Positions 10,945 to 22,437 of a stretch of DNA of 64,000 nt are shown here, in pieces. The DNA lies in assembly GCA_018398815.1 (NCBI GenBank), contig CM031620.1, forward strand, positions 62,816,439 through 62,880,438. Reading direction: 5' to 3'. Numbering within the stretch: the stretch's first letter is position 1; each line of letters starts with the position of its first letter. The DNA is from Conus ventricosus. Taxonomy: Eukaryota > Mollusca > Gastropoda > Neogastropoda > Conidae. The notes under the pieces are model-generated. The model did not search any database. It saw only the letters and a list, made by a program, of their open reading frames with translations, and was not told the origin of the DNA. The position numbers were made by a program, and so were the translations under genes.

Positions 10945-10951
10945 ATGTATG

Positions 10952-10999
<48 letters not shown>

Positions 11000-11200
11000 G
11001 TGTGCGTGCGTGCAGTGAGTGCGCGCGTGGTTTGGTGGTGTGTGTGTGGTGTGTGTGCGTGTTTGTGTGTATGTTTGTCTATGGCGCGGGTTGTGTGTGT
11101 ATGTATGTATGCATGCATATGTCAATGTATCATTTGTATATATATTTATATATATATATATATATTTATATTTTATTTTTATATATATATATATGGGATG
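10945..11200. repeat. GT then AT microsatellites (unit 1)
   Basis: (GT)n at about 10948-11110 and (AT)n at about 11135-11195. Counterpart at 20888-21123. Confidence 0.9.
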
Positions 11201-11336
11201 AGTTTGAAAACAATCTACGACTGATAACAAACTGATGAATGGGGCTTTATGTGTTGGATTCATTATGATACATGTACATTTTAGTCTCGATTCTGAAAAT
11301 CTTGATGTATACTCTTTCTTATCATTGATGGCATCG

Positions 11337-11770
11337 TGTGTGTGTGTTGTGAGTGTGGTGTGTGTGTGTGTGTGTGTGTGAGTGTTGTGTGTGGTATGTG
11401 GTGGATGTGAGAGTGTGTGTGGGTGCACATGAGATTGTTTTGTGTGATAGTAGTAAATAGTTTTAGGTTGGTGGTTTTTAGCCTTTTATTTTTTGTTGTT
11501 GAATCAAAATCACTTTGTGTATGTAGATATTTCTGGGGTGGGAGTGTGTATGATGGGTGGAGTGTGTGTGGGTGTTGTTGTAGTGGATGCAGTGGGGTAT
11601 GAGTGATGTAGTGAGTGCTGTGTGCCATTGTAAGGATTTGCTTTGTTTGCTATTTTGTGGTGTGTGAGTGTGTGTGTTTGTGGGTGTGTGTGTGTAGTGT
11701 GTGTTGTGTGTGTGTGTGTGTGTGTGGGTGTGTGTGTGTGTGTGTTGTGAGTGTGTGTGGTTTGTGGGTA
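11337..11770. repeat. GT-rich microsatellite block (unit 1)
   Basis: Several (GT)n runs separated by short single-copy segments. Counterpart at 21258-21670, where one run is longer and uninterrupted. Confidence 0.85.
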
Positions 11771-11877
11771 GTGCATCTTGACCTTGTATGTGTGATGTGG
11801 ATAGGAACATAGAAATGTAAAAGTGTGTAATGGTTGGGCGCGACAATGGTTTTTGTATATATTTTATATATATATCC

Positions 11878-12078
11878 CTCTATTGGAGGATGTTCTCCCC
11901 ATTGGAGACTATAAGTTTGCTGAAGGCTCATTTTGAGAAGCATTTCTTTTATTTTTCCCCATTCACCACTCAAGCACATAATGTTAGTTAGGCTGAAATA
12001 TTCTACTCTGGCCGATATGAATGCTTATCTCTCTCCCCCTATTTCTTCAATCTAAAGACATAAGGTGCCAGCTTTGTT
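11878..12078 (+). repeat. Left inverted arm around Helitron, unit 1
   Basis: Reverse complement of 17397-17572. Shared landmarks include the stretch around CCCCCTATTTCTTCAATCTA and the TTAGTTAGGC stretch. The arms enclose the Helitron plus short flanks. Confidence 0.8.
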
Positions 12079-12504
12079 TCTAATTCATTATTTCTTGCAG
12101 TCTTTGACAACCAAGCTTGCCCTGTAAGTTGCTGGAACGGTGCTCGGTAACTTTCCTTGAAATTTTCTTAGTTTGTGATATATATATTACTAGCCGAGTG
12201 TACGGCTTCGCTTGGGTATATCTTACATTGATTTATGGCCACCCTCTCGCTCACCTCTTAAAAGACATTACAATAAAATTTCAGCTTGGGTTTGTTTTGT
12301 TTTTTCCATGCTGAACCAATTGCCCCTGCCTCCTCCTATTACTTCACCCAATTTCTTCGGACGCCCACTCCTTCTTGCCTCTCTATCTGTTTTCATCTTC
12401 GAATTGTTTTGTAATACGATGCACAGTCCATAGAGGGATGCCTGTACTTTGTGAAACTTACGATGCATTCTGAATTCTGATTTGAAGTGCTCCTATTCGT
12501 CCAA

Positions 12505-12760
12505 CTCTGTAGGGGCCGCCATACTAGTGGATAGGCGCTGGACTCATGATCCAAAGGTCGTGGTTTCGATTCCTGGTGGGTCTTGGATATTTATCGTGGA
12601 ATGTTTCCAGCTAAAATGGACCGTGGTTATAACCAATGTCACACCTGGCCCTGCAGGTGTAGGCTAATGTGACGGACCAGCCATTGCATATCCTTGCTTT
12701 GGGCACGGATCGTTAAATCCAACTCAAACATGACACTCTGTGATAAGATTGCATTTCACG
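12505..12760 (+). mobile_element. tRNA-derived SINE nested in Helitron (unit 1)
   Basis: Its head has box A (TAGTGGATAGG-like), a CAT anticodon-like loop and box B (GTTTCGATTCC). A ~150-bp body follows, ending near GGGCACGGATCGTTAAATCC. The acceptor stem halves do not pair, so it is not a tRNA gene. The counterpart in unit 2 is at 22438. It points opposite to the Helitron helicase. Confidence 0.65.
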
Positions 12761-12789
12761 ATGGTATCATGTCTATTGGAGGGCCTCTG

Positions 12790-14480
12790 GGTTAGACAAA
12801 TCATTTCTGGTTCTCCCGGTTTGGCACCAAAGTTTAGTCTATGTTTCTGCGTTTCCAGTTCGTGATGCTGCAACGTTGACTTCCATGTGTAAATCACGGA
12901 ACGGTCAGGTCTGCCCAAGGGATGAAAAATGTCTGACCTGGCTCTGGATGATTGTCAGAAGCGAAAGCTGGTTTCTGGGAAACTGAAGCCATCAGAATGC
13001 GGAATGGCAGGGTGAGTCATGGGATTCCAGAGGAATTTTTGGGAGCAGCACCGGTTCACTTATATGTGGGTGGGCCACATGTATTTTCGCTTCTAACAAA
13101 GTTCCTGTGCAGTCTGGTGAGTGACTTCGGGTGCCTGATCACCTTTGGCTGGCTCCTAGTGAGCGGTGAATGGTCATGGGGACTCCAGATTTCAGCAACA
13201 GTTCATGCGGTGGAAGTCAGAAATATCAATGGAGTTCAGGAGTTCTTGTGGATAAAGGATCCCTCATCTTCATTCTGTCAACAGATCTGTACAGAAGTTT
13301 CACCTCTCCAGGGAAGTCAGCCTAAGATTTTTCTGTTTAGCTGTTGACAGTCTCGTTCAGGGAGGAGAATTTGCCTTTCGCTGCCAGTCTGAGTCTGCAC
13401 TGTGAGCATGAAGATAGGTAGACTGTTCTATCAGATCTCCTGGCTATCATAAAATGATAGTGCTGGTGGGCCAGTATAGTATTGGAAATCAGGATCATGG
13501 CTCCTTTGCAATGTCAAGCAGAAGTTTTGGCGAAGCTGGCTGTCTGGGGACATTTCAGACTGGTGGGCTCTCATATTTAAAACATCATGCTCCGCATTTC
13601 TTCAGACAGGCGTTTGACTAGTTTGCTCTGGTGCCATTGAGGACAACAGGGAGGATCTGCCTGAAGTCACCACAGTAACAGGCGTTGGGATGCTCCCCAT
13701 TGGACTGTGCACTTGGGTGTTTGTACTGCTGCCGTAGAGTCCATGGCTCGTAGCCAGCTTTGTGGGTCAGGGGAGCTTCATATTATGACGGTTGCAGGCC
13801 TCATTTGATGAATTTGCGCCTTCGTTGACCCTCGCTTGACGGGCCAGGCTTGCGTTTCTTTGCTTGTCGGCATCCAGAGTGACCTTGAAAGTGCTATGTA
13901 CTGTCCGCCCACCGGCAATGAGTAGCGGCATGCCACGGATGCTGTGCTAGCACTATTTTGCCTGTGGAGCAGATCTGTTCAGGGATTAGATTCAAGGTGT
14001 CTTTCCTGTCAATCTTGGAGCATCAAAGAACAGTTGTTGCTGCTTTGCTGTGGGTCCTGCTCTGATCAACACTCGGTCATAATGCTGTCGCCACAGTCTC
14101 TATGACAGCTGATCATCAGCTGCTGCCCGGAGGGCAGTAGTGTCGTAATTGGTCTCGCGGTATTATTTCGTGGCACAGTTTGTTCGTTGTGTGGTGTCTG
14201 GGCATCCCTTACTCTCTGTAGACTTGCCTCCAAGAAGGAGAGTTTGTGTACTGAAATCACAGTAAGAGCTTGGTTGTAGATGGCATCTGTGTTTATGCGC
14301 TTCATAACAGACATCTCTTCGGACTTGGAAGAGGAAATCGTCAGCAAGATGGTCTATGATAAGGGTTCCACAAGGTTGCTTGGGTTTATGCGATGGGTTG
14401 CAAGCCAACAGGTTTAATACAGAAGTCACGCAGCAGTCGGGGTCTCTGAGAGATGGAGGCTTCCTCCAGGGCAAGTTGTA
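12790..14480 (-). pseudogene. Helitron PIF1-like helicase (broken, unit 1)
   Basis: Minus-strand translation across frames matches the helicase half of a Helitron Rep/Hel protein. Seen are a SISQRPRLLRD stretch near 14440, residues before the nucleotide-binding loop near 14000-14160, the Walker B region near 13780-13800, and the ALTI(I)QSQGQ-like C-terminal motif near 12940-12970. In the family this 5'-3' helicase unwinds DNA during rolling-circle transposition. There are many frameshifts; some are shared with unit 2 and others unique. No N-terminal Rep domain was found. Confidence 0.7.
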
Positions 14481-16490
14481 GTAGGCGAGTCATCTTCCAG
14501 TTTCGGTTCGTGTAAGTTGTGTATATCATTGTTCTGCGTTTAAATATTACACCTGTATATAAAATTTTCATCAAGAAAAGGTCTATATTTAGTAAATAAC
14601 GGATCTTAACGGGTTTTACGCTCAATGTTAAGTTTTGTTTCGTGTAAAATTTGGGTATATCATTGTTCAGCGTTGTAAAACTGCCATCTGTATACCGTAG
14701 TTTCATCAGGAACGGTCTAAATTTATATAATAACGGTCTTATCAGTCAATTTAAGTTTCGGTTTTCGTGTAAGTTGTATTTCATTATTCAGCATTTAAAA
14801 ACTCACTCGTATATCTAATTTTATCAGTAAGGTCTTATTTAGAAAATAACGAACCTTAAACGGTTTTTAAAACGCTCATTTTTTGTTTTGTTCGTGGAAC
14901 TTGTATATCATTGTTCAAGCGTGTAAACTGCATCGTTACCGGAATTCTTAAGGATCGGTCTAATTATATTAATAACGGTTTTTTTTTTAACGGTCAATTT
15001 TTAAGTTTCGTTCGTGTAAGTTGTATATCAGTGTTCAGAAGTGTAAATAACTGGATCTGTATACGAATTCAATCAAAGAATGGTCTATATTTATATAATA
15101 ACGGTTTTTTTAACGGTCAATTTCTAAGTTTCGGTTCGTGTAAAGTTGTATATCATTATTCAGCATTAAAAACTTCACCTGGTATACCAAATTTCATAAG
15201 AAAGGTCTATTTTAGAAAATATCGGATCTTAACGGTTTTTAACGCTCATTAATTAAGTTTTGTTCGTGTAAATTGTATATCATGTTCAGGCGTTGTTAAA
15301 CTGAATATCTGTATACCGAATTTCATCAGGAACGGTCCTAAATTTGTATTATATCGGTCTTAAACAGTCAATTTTAAGTTTCGGTTCGTGTAAGTTGTAT
15401 ATCAGTATTTCAGCATTTAAACTTCAATTGTATACCAAATTTCATCAAGAAAAGGTCTAATTTAGAAAATAACGAAACCTTAACGGTTTTAACGCTCAAT
15501 TTTAAGTTTCTGTTCATGGAAATTGTATATCATTGTTTACATCGTTGTAAAACTGCATCTGTATAAGAATTTCTCAAGTGAAACCGGACTAAATTTATAT
15601 AATAACGGTTTTTAGTCGGTTTCTATTTTTTTAGTTTTTCGGTTCGTGTAAGTTTATATATTGTTCAGAGTGTGTAAAACTGGATCTGTATAAGAATTCA
15701 TCAAGAATGGGTCATAAATTTATATATACTCGTTTTTTTAACGGTCAATTTTAAGTTTCGGGTTCGTGTAAGTTGTATTCATTATGTCAGCATTTAAAAT
15801 TCTCCTGTCATAACAAATTTTCATTCTAGAAAGGTCTTACATTTAGATAAATAACGGATCTTAAACGGTTTTTAACGCTCATTTTAAGTTACTGTCGTGT
15901 AAACTTGTATATCATTGTTCGCGTTGTTAAAACTGAATCTGTATACCGAATTTCATCAGGAACGGTCTTAATTTATATGAATACGTTTTTAACCAGTCAT
16001 TTTTAAGTTTTGGTTCGTGTAAGTTTTGTATATCATTTTTTCAGCTTTAAACTTTCAACTGTATACCAAATTTTCAGCAAGAAAAGGTCTTAAATTAGAA
16101 AATAACGGATCTTAACGTTTTTAACGCTCAATTTTAAGTTTCTGTTCGTGGAAATTGTATATCATTGTTCTGAGTGGTAAAACTGCATCTGTTATACGAA
16201 TTTCATCAGAACGGTCTAAATTTTTATAATAAACGGTTTTTACGGGTCAATTTTAGTTTCGGTTTCGTGTAAGTGGTATATCATTGTTCAGGTGTAAAAC
16301 TGCATCTGTTACCGAATTTAATCTAGAATGGTCTAAATTTTTATAATATACGGTTTTTAAGGTCAATTTATGTCTTCGGTTCGTGCAAGTTGATATTTTC
16401 ATTATTCAGCATTTAAAAACTTCACCTTTATACCAATTCATCAAGAAAAGGTCTAAATTTAGAATATAACGTTTTAACGCGTGTTTAAAT
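14480..16490. repeat. ~122-bp tandem array inside Helitron (unit 1)
   Basis: About 16 units contain TTCGTGTAAGTTGTATATCATT, GTTCAGCGTGTAAAACTGCAT, ACCGAATTTCATCA and AACGGTTTTTAACG. Two alternating sub-types are seen, GCATTTAAAACTTCAC and GCGTGTAAAACTGCATC. Unit 1 differs from unit 2 mainly by 1-bp indels. Confidence 0.9.
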
Positions 16491-17230
16491 AACGGTCATA
16501 AAAACTTATCGAATGACCCTGTGTATCCACAGTATGCCCCTCTTAGACTCATGCAAGTTTGGTGGCCGATTCCGGACGACTCTTTGCCGCCAACATTGTA
16601 TAAAGATTGTATTTTGATCGTTTTAAGGGGGCTACGTTTTGTTAAAACGGTTTTTAAACGGTCATAAATAACTGTCGTAGTTACTGTCAATGACCTTGTT
16701 ACTCGGGAGGAGATTGTCCTGTAGGTTCGAAGGTACCTGTGCATGTCACAACGGCATTTGATGAAAACAGAGAGGAAAAAAGATGTTCTTTTGAAACGTT
16801 ATATCAGTTTGTAACGGTTTTTTTTTAACGGTTTTCTTTTTTTAGAGATGAGTCCAAATCAATCCTTGGTGGTCAAAACAGAGTAACTGCTAAATCTTCA
16901 AGAAGATCGGGTTCCTAAACAGTTTCTTTTTTTTTAGAGTTTGGTGTTTTTAACGGTTTTTAACTGTTATTTAAATAAAAAGGTTTTTGTAAACTGCCAA
17001 AATATCGTTCTCATTTTAGAGAAGTAGTCCTGTACCTGTGCATTGTCCTAACGGCCATTTGATGTTAAGAGAGGAAAAAGATGTCTTTGAAAAACCGTTT
17101 TTTTATAACAGTTTTTTAAACGGTTTTTGTTTTTTACGGTTTTTTTTTTTGAGGGAATAGCCCAAAACATCCTCGGGTCACAACAGTCGTACCTGCCAAA
17201 TTTCTTTACTATCGGTTGTTAGAGTTTGTG
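16491..17230. repeat. AACGGTTTT-rich repeats at Helitron 5' end (unit 1)
   Basis: Longer degenerate repeats with AACGGTTTTTAACGG and conserved blocks such as TCACAACAGACGTACCTGC. They lead to the (CA)n at 17245-17305 just inside the element's 5' terminus. No coding potential was seen. Confidence 0.75.
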
Positions 17231-17326
17231 CGTCTATAGCGTACACACACCACAATCACACTCACACACCACACACACACAACACACACACAAACACGCA
17301 CACAGATTTGCCTTTTATATATTAGA

Positions 17327-17396
17327 TATTTATTTATATATATAAATATATATTGATATATTTATACTCATTTTATATAATATATATAATTATAAA
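17327..17396. repeat. AT microsatellite flanking Helitron (unit 1)
   Basis: (AT)n-rich target region. Helitrons insert at AT dinucleotides. Confidence 0.85.
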
Positions 17397-17572
17397 CCAG
17401 TTTGCTCTTATGTCTTAGATTGAAGAAATAGGGGGCTAATATGCATTTATATCTGCAGTGGCAGTTGATATGCCTAACTAACAGTATGTGCTCAAGTGGG
17501 TGGTATGGGAATAAATAAAATAAATGCTTTCTAAAATGAGCCTTCAGCATGCTTATAATCTACAATAGGAGG
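17397..17572 (-). repeat. Right inverted arm around Helitron, unit 1
   Basis: Reverse complement of 11878-12078. Confidence 0.8.
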
Positions 17573-17617
17573 AAATCACTAACCACAATCCTGGTCATAT
17601 ACCGTATATTTCATAAC

Positions 17618-17760
17618 CTTGGATATATATATATATATATATATATTTAAATATATATATTTTTATTTATATATATTTATATATAGATCTGTGTGTACAT
17701 TTAGATATAAATATATAGAGTTTCTCAGTTGTATCTCGTGTGTGTGTGTGTGTGTGTGGT
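17618..17760. repeat. AT and GT microsatellites (unit 1)
   Basis: (AT)n at about 17622-17690 and (GT)n at 17739-17762, just before the exon-like segment. Confidence 0.9.
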
Positions 17761-17778
17761 GTGTTCCCTTTCGCCAAG

Positions 17779-17935
17779 ATGTTGCGGTGCGTTCTGATGC
17801 CCCAATTCGACTTGGCCTTGTGGCAGGAGGTGTTCCGTACGAGCAGGTGCACCCAACCAGTCAGGCATATGTGACGTGACCTTCGGCTACTTCTGCGTTC
17901 AACATGACCATCTGGCGTAATGATATGCCGGAAAC
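17779..17935 (+). pseudogene. Copy of candidate exon A (indel-damaged, unit 1)
   Basis: Counterpart of 27642-27818. The GGVPYEQVH stretch is kept, but indels break the frame after it. Because the same segment is open in unit 2, the breaks are either decay of a duplicate or consensus error. Confidence 0.4.
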
Positions 17936-17939
17936 CACT

Positions 17940-18130
17940 TTTGTTTTTTTTTTTTTTTTTTTATGCTTTTAACCAAAAGGTCTTTCTTTTGTTTCTTTTT
18001 TCTTCTTCTTTTCTTGTTACTTCTGCCTGCTTTTGTTTCTTCTTTTGCTTCTACATCTTTTTTTACATCTTTTTTTACTTCTTGCCGTTCTGCATTTTTT
18101 TTTTTTTTTGGGGGGGGGGGTGTTTGTTAG
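17940..18130. repeat. Pyrimidine-rich tract with poly-G (unit 1)
   Basis: TTC/TTCTT-rich sequence ends in poly-T then poly-G. Counterpart at 27820-27965. Confidence 0.8.
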
Positions 18131-18269
18131 TCTTTTTTGTTGCTTTTGGCTTTTCTTTTCCCAAAAGCTCTTTCTTCTGCCACTGGTGCTTCTTTGTACT
18201 TCTACTTCGTCGCCTCTATAATCCAGGCTTCCATATTCTTGAGTTTTCACAGGGGGGGAAGTTGAGTTG

Positions 18270-18900
18270 TACCGAGTCTTGTCTGTAGCAAGTAAGGGTC
18301 TGTTTGTCTGTCGTCTGTGTCGCAAGTCTGTTTATGTGTGCCGTATAAGGTCTCACTTTGTGTGCCTAGTTTATGTATCGTCTACTTATCTATGTTGTTT
18401 AAGGTATGTTTGTGTGGGTGTGTGTGTGTGATGTGTGTGTGTGTGTGTGTGTGTGTTTTGTGTGTGTGTGTGTGTGTGTGTGTGTTTCTCTATCTGTGTG
18501 TGTCGTATGAGTAAGGTCTACAAGCTGTGGTGAGCATGTTGAAGGTATTTGTGTTTGTTGTTATGTGTATGGTTTCTAGTTGTTAATGTGTAAAGGTCTA
18601 CCTGTCTGTTCACATTGTGTAAGGTCTTCTTGTCTATGTCCATGTGTATTTGCTAGATAGTATTTATAGTTGGATGTGAATGTATAAGGTTATAGTCTGT
18701 ATTCGAAGTTTAAAGTCACAGCTTTTTTGTATCTAAGTGTAGAAACGCGTCTGCTTGTCTGTTGCACACATGTGTAAGGCGCGTACTTGTCTTGTGCCTG
18801 TTTTTAACGTCTTACAGTCTCGTCCATGTGTAAAGTCTATTTGCCTGTGTCTATATGTATGAGCTCTTTTAGTTATATTCCGTATATTTAAGTCTGCTTG
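18270..18900. repeat. ~30-bp degenerate minisatellite (unit 1)
   Basis: Repeats of AAGGTCTACTTGTCTGTGTC-like units with an embedded (GT)n at 18415-18485. Counterpart at 28120-28830. Confidence 0.75.
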
Positions 18901-18989
18901 TCTGGTTTGAACGTCTATGGAGACTTATTTGCGACCTCTGTGTTTATGGTCTTTTGTCATTTGTCTGATATGTTAACGGTTTTGTACTT

Positions 18990-19740
18990 TTCTGTGCCTA
19001 TATGGAATGCGATGGGGGAAGGTGTGGTGTGCAGCAAATATTGTGACCCCAAAAAAAATAATCGATTCTGTGTTGTTTACTAACGGTATTGTGTTGGCTG
19101 GCTCGTTCCCATTCATAACACATCAAATCATATTGAGTATCGATCGAAACCTGTATAACCAAAGACAAAAAGTACACATGCCACTTATATTAATTTATTT
19201 TTGCTTCAGTCTACGGCGATTAAGCTTAGAATGGAACCGACTTTTAATGTTTCTCTCCTTATTTTTTTTTCTAAATTCTTTAATTAGGTGATACTGAATA
19301 TATATTTACGATAACAATCGGTGAATGTGATAAATAGCAGCACTTACAGTTAAGGCACATATGAATTTATCAGCCGCAATCGGACCCTGAGAGGAGAAGT
19401 TTGCTGTAGAAAGAAAAACAGATGAGATGCGCATCAGGCGTCTCCTGTCTGCAGATTGACCCAGTACCACTGGGGCTTTCTGTTCCAACAGGGCTTAGTC
19501 TGGGGCTCAGTGGTCATGGAGACATCATGGAACGTCTTCAGAAAGGGAGTCCATTAAGTCCCTGTACCAGTGCGTCCAAAGTTTGTCCCAATTCGAACTA
19601 GAACTCAACAGAACTGGGACGCAATGGAATTAATCGACAGCATTATGTTAGTCCCCACAATTTTGTTAGGGCCCATTTCAACAGATATTCGTTCATTCTG
19701 GGAGTCTGTATTCATGATTATACGTGTCTATGTATATTCT
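18990..19740. other. Intron-like unique sequence (unit 1)
   Basis: Single-copy-looking sequence present once per duplicated unit (counterpart 28840-29570). No coding signal was recognised. Confidence 0.5.
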
Positions 19741-19742
19741 AT

Positions 19743-19792
19743 TCACACACACACACACACACCTCACACACACACACACACACACACAATTA
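19743..19792. repeat. CA microsatellite (unit 1)
   Basis: (CA)n with one CT interruption. Counterpart at 29573-29622. Confidence 0.9.
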
Positions 19793-20052
19793 TAGCTGTG
19801 GCGCGACATTGTTCGTTCAAGGTCTGACGGCTGCGCTGCGCTAATGCTCCAGGGGTTTAAACAAAAAAGGCCATCTGATAAGCGTATGAACGAGGATCTG
19901 GCCTCAAACCCTTTCATATTAAGTCATTTATTCCATTCATCCATCGGTTAAAAAACAATCTGCGCACTGTGGTCTGTAACTGAGCAGATGTGCCATTTGT
20001 ACGGGGAGTAATTCTGCCGAAAACACATTGTTATCATGAGACTAGTCTGTTC

Positions 20053-20165
20053 TGTTCTTCTTCTTATGCATGTCGGAGGACGATCTGAATCGACCTGAGC
20101 GGAGTATCGGGTGGCAGGACATTCAACGGCAACACGCACACTCCTGGACCCGCATGCGACCGGAG
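20053..20165 (+). pseudogene. Copy of candidate exon B (indel-damaged, unit 1)
   Basis: Counterpart of 29881-29994. The GWQDI(Q)N-like and HSW stretches are recognisable, but indels shift the frame. Confidence 0.4.
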
Positions 20166-20372
20166 GTTAACGAGTGCGGAGAAGTTGGGCGGGAGGGGGG
20201 GCGGGGGAGGGGGAGACTGAGGAGATGAAAGAAAACTGCATGGACTTTGTAAAATTCGCACTAGTATCCGAAATGGCGGGAGGAAAAAGTGCCCTCACTG
20301 TCTCAAGAAATGGATTCATCCATTTAGTATGGTCTTAATAACGTTTTTGGGAAAGATGTAATATGGTACAAC

Positions 20373-20522
20373 CAGCCGCCGTGGCGAAGTGGTTAGCGTT
20401 AGCGGGACTCCCAGTGGGTGGTCCTGGGTTCGATTCCATCAAAGTCATGCGGGATTTTTTCTGCCCAGGACGGCTCCAATAGAGTTGAATTTGCTATGTA
20501 TCGTATCTCAGTTGGAAAGACT
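20373..20522 (+). mobile_element. Truncated copy of the long SINE at unit-1 right edge
   Basis: The tRNA-like head has box A (TGGCGAAGTGG) and box B (GGTTCGATTCC) and matches 30191 onward. The match stops near 20520 (GGAAAGACTG), where sequence of the next duplicated unit begins. The missing ~690 bp mark the duplication junction. Confidence 0.85.
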
Positions 20523-20887
20523 GTGACGTTTCCCTTCTTACGTTCCCTCCCCCCCACCAACCTCCTCCCTCCTCACTAAACTGCACAAGTTAGCCCGACC
20601 GGAAGGTGGTGATCGGGGGGTCACTCTTTCAGGTTAAAAAAAACCGCGAGAAGTTTTTTGGGTTTAGGTTTTTAATATTGACTTAACGGGTTCCAATCAT
20701 TTTGACGTCATGTTAGAATGACGGTTATCTTCCTGCAGATACGCTGAGATGGAAAAAAATTCAACGTTTATTGACTTGAGAACTTAGATCTGGCGTCTTT
20801 CCCATCCCCATACGGGTTTGGTTATTTGTACCTGGCTTGACAGGCGTAGTCTGCAGGCTGCACGCGCAGGAACAGCCCATTATGTAT

Positions 20888-20898
20888 GGTTGTGTGTG

Positions 20899-20939
<41 letters not shown>

Positions 20940-21123
20940 CGTGCGTGCGTGCGCGCGTGTTTGGGTGTGGTGTGGGGTTGTGTGTGCGTGTTTGTGTGTA
21001 TGTTTGTATATGCGCGCGTATGTGTGTGTATGTATGTATGCATGCATATGTAAATTGTAAAATATTTATATAATTTATATATATATATTTAATATATTTA
21101 TATATATATATATATATATATAT
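20888..21123. repeat. GT and AT microsatellites (unit 2)
   Basis: (GT)n at about 20893-20938 and 20975-21040, and (AT)n at about 21066-21123. Confidence 0.9.
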
Positions 21124-21254
21124 GGGAGAGTTTGAAAACATCCTACGACCTGATAAACAACTGATGAATGGGCTTTATGTGTTGATTCATTAGAACATGT
21201 ACTTTTAGTCTCGAATCGAAAAATCTTGATGTATAACACTTTATCATGATGGCA

Positions 21255-21257
<3 letters not shown>

Positions 21258-21314
<57 letters not shown>

Positions 21315-21623
21315 TATGTGTGGATGAGGAGGTGTGTGTGTGTGCACATGAGATAGTTTTGTGATAGTAGGTATATAGTTTTAGGTTGGTTGGTTTTTAG
21401 CTATGTTGTAAATCAAAATTTCACTTTGTGCTATGTAGTTTTAAAATGGGGTGGGGTGTGTATGATGGGGGAGTGTGTGTGGGTGTGGTTGTAGTGGATG
21501 CAGTGGGGTATGAGTTGATGTAGTGAGTGTGTGTGCATGTAAGATTTGCTTTGTATGCTATTTAGTGTGTGTTGTTGTGTGTGTGGGGTTGTGTTTTGGT
21601 GTGTAGTGTGTGGGGTTGGTGTG

Positions 21624-21663
<40 letters not shown>

Positions 21664-21670
21664 TGTGTTG
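21258..21670. repeat. GT-rich microsatellite block (unit 2)
   Basis: Long (GT)n at 21258-21313 and 21625-21662 plus shorter runs. Confidence 0.9.
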
Positions 21671-21792
21671 GTTTGCTGGGTAGTGATAATTGCCCTTTGT
21701 ATGTGTGTGTGGAAGGAACAATAGAAATGAAAAAGTGTGTAATGGATGGGCGCCCAATGGTTTTATATATATATATATATATATATTTCCCT

Positions 21793-21988
21793 CCCTATTG
21801 GAGGATGTCCCCCCCTTGGAGACTATAAGTTTGCTAAAGGCTCTTTTTTGAGAAGCATTTATTTATTTTTCCCCCCATTCCCCCACTCAAGAAACATACT
21901 GTTAGTTAGGCGAATCATTACCATGCAGATATGAATGCTTATCTCTCTCCCCCTATTTCTTCAATCTAAGACATAAGAGCAAGCTTTG
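21793..21988 (+). repeat. Left inverted arm around Helitron, unit 2
   Basis: Reverse complement of 27252-27434. Same family as 11878-12078. Confidence 0.8.
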
Positions 21989-22437
21989 TTTATAATTCAA
22001 TATTTTCTTGCAGTCATTGCAACACCAAGCTGCCCTGAAAGTTGCGGAACGGTGCTCGGTACTTACCCTTTGGGAATTTATTAGTTTGTTATATATATTT
22101 TACTAGCCGGTGTACCCGGCTTCGCTCGGGTATATCTGTACAAATGATTTTCGGCCACCCCTCTCTCTCACCCCCTTTAAAAGACAATACAATAAAATTC
22201 AGCTTGGGTTTGTTTTGTTTTTCCCATGCTGAACCATTGCCCCAGCCCCCTCCTTTTCTACTTCCCCCCAATTTCTTCGGACGCCCACTCCCTTCTTGCC
22301 TCTCAATTGTTTTCCATCACGAATTGTTTTCGTAATACGATGCACAGTCCATAGAGGGATCCCTTAATTTTGTGAACTTACCGTTTGCATTTCGGGAATT
22401 CCTTGATTGAAGTGCCTCCAAATGACAACTCTGTAGG

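Larger units (their letters stand above)
12190..17326 (-). mobile_element. Helitron, unit 1 copy
   Basis: On the minus strand the element starts with TC (plus-strand GA at 17325-17326) and ends with CTAG (12190-12193), sitting between an A (12189) and a T (17327). This is the rolling-circle transposon signature. Next to CTAG is a GC-rich hairpin, slightly damaged in this copy. Inside are, from the 5' end, a CA microsatellite, AACGGTTTTT-rich repeats, a ~122-bp tandem array (about 14480-16490), a PIF1-like helicase pseudogene and a nested tRNA-derived SINE. No Rep (HUH) nuclease domain is recognisable. Confidence 0.8.
10590..20525 (+). repeat. Tandem duplication, unit 1 (~9.9 kb)
   Basis: The whole interval re-occurs in the same order and orientation at 20526-30340. 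Colinear anchors include 10800/20750, the Helitron ends 12190/22103 and 17326/27179, helicase Walker B at 13780/23710, the exon-like stretch at 17779/27642, and the SINE head at 20373/30191. Both copies carry independent indels. Unit 1 shows many 1-bp deletions and insertions. Its right edge lies inside a SINE that is complete only in unit 2. It could be a true tandem duplication or an uncollapsed haplotype or misjoin in a noisy assembly. Confidence 0.9.

Noticed and set aside
10795..10945. Exon after the acceptor TTTTCTTCTGCAG in unit 1
   Set aside because: The open frame in unit 1 is not kept in the unit 2 counterpart (20740-20880), and it runs into a GT microsatellite.
12098..12125. Mini-exon between TTTCTTGCAG and CCCTGTAAGTTG
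   Set aside because: The donor is absent in unit 2 (CCCTGAAAGTTG), and the length is only ~23 bases.
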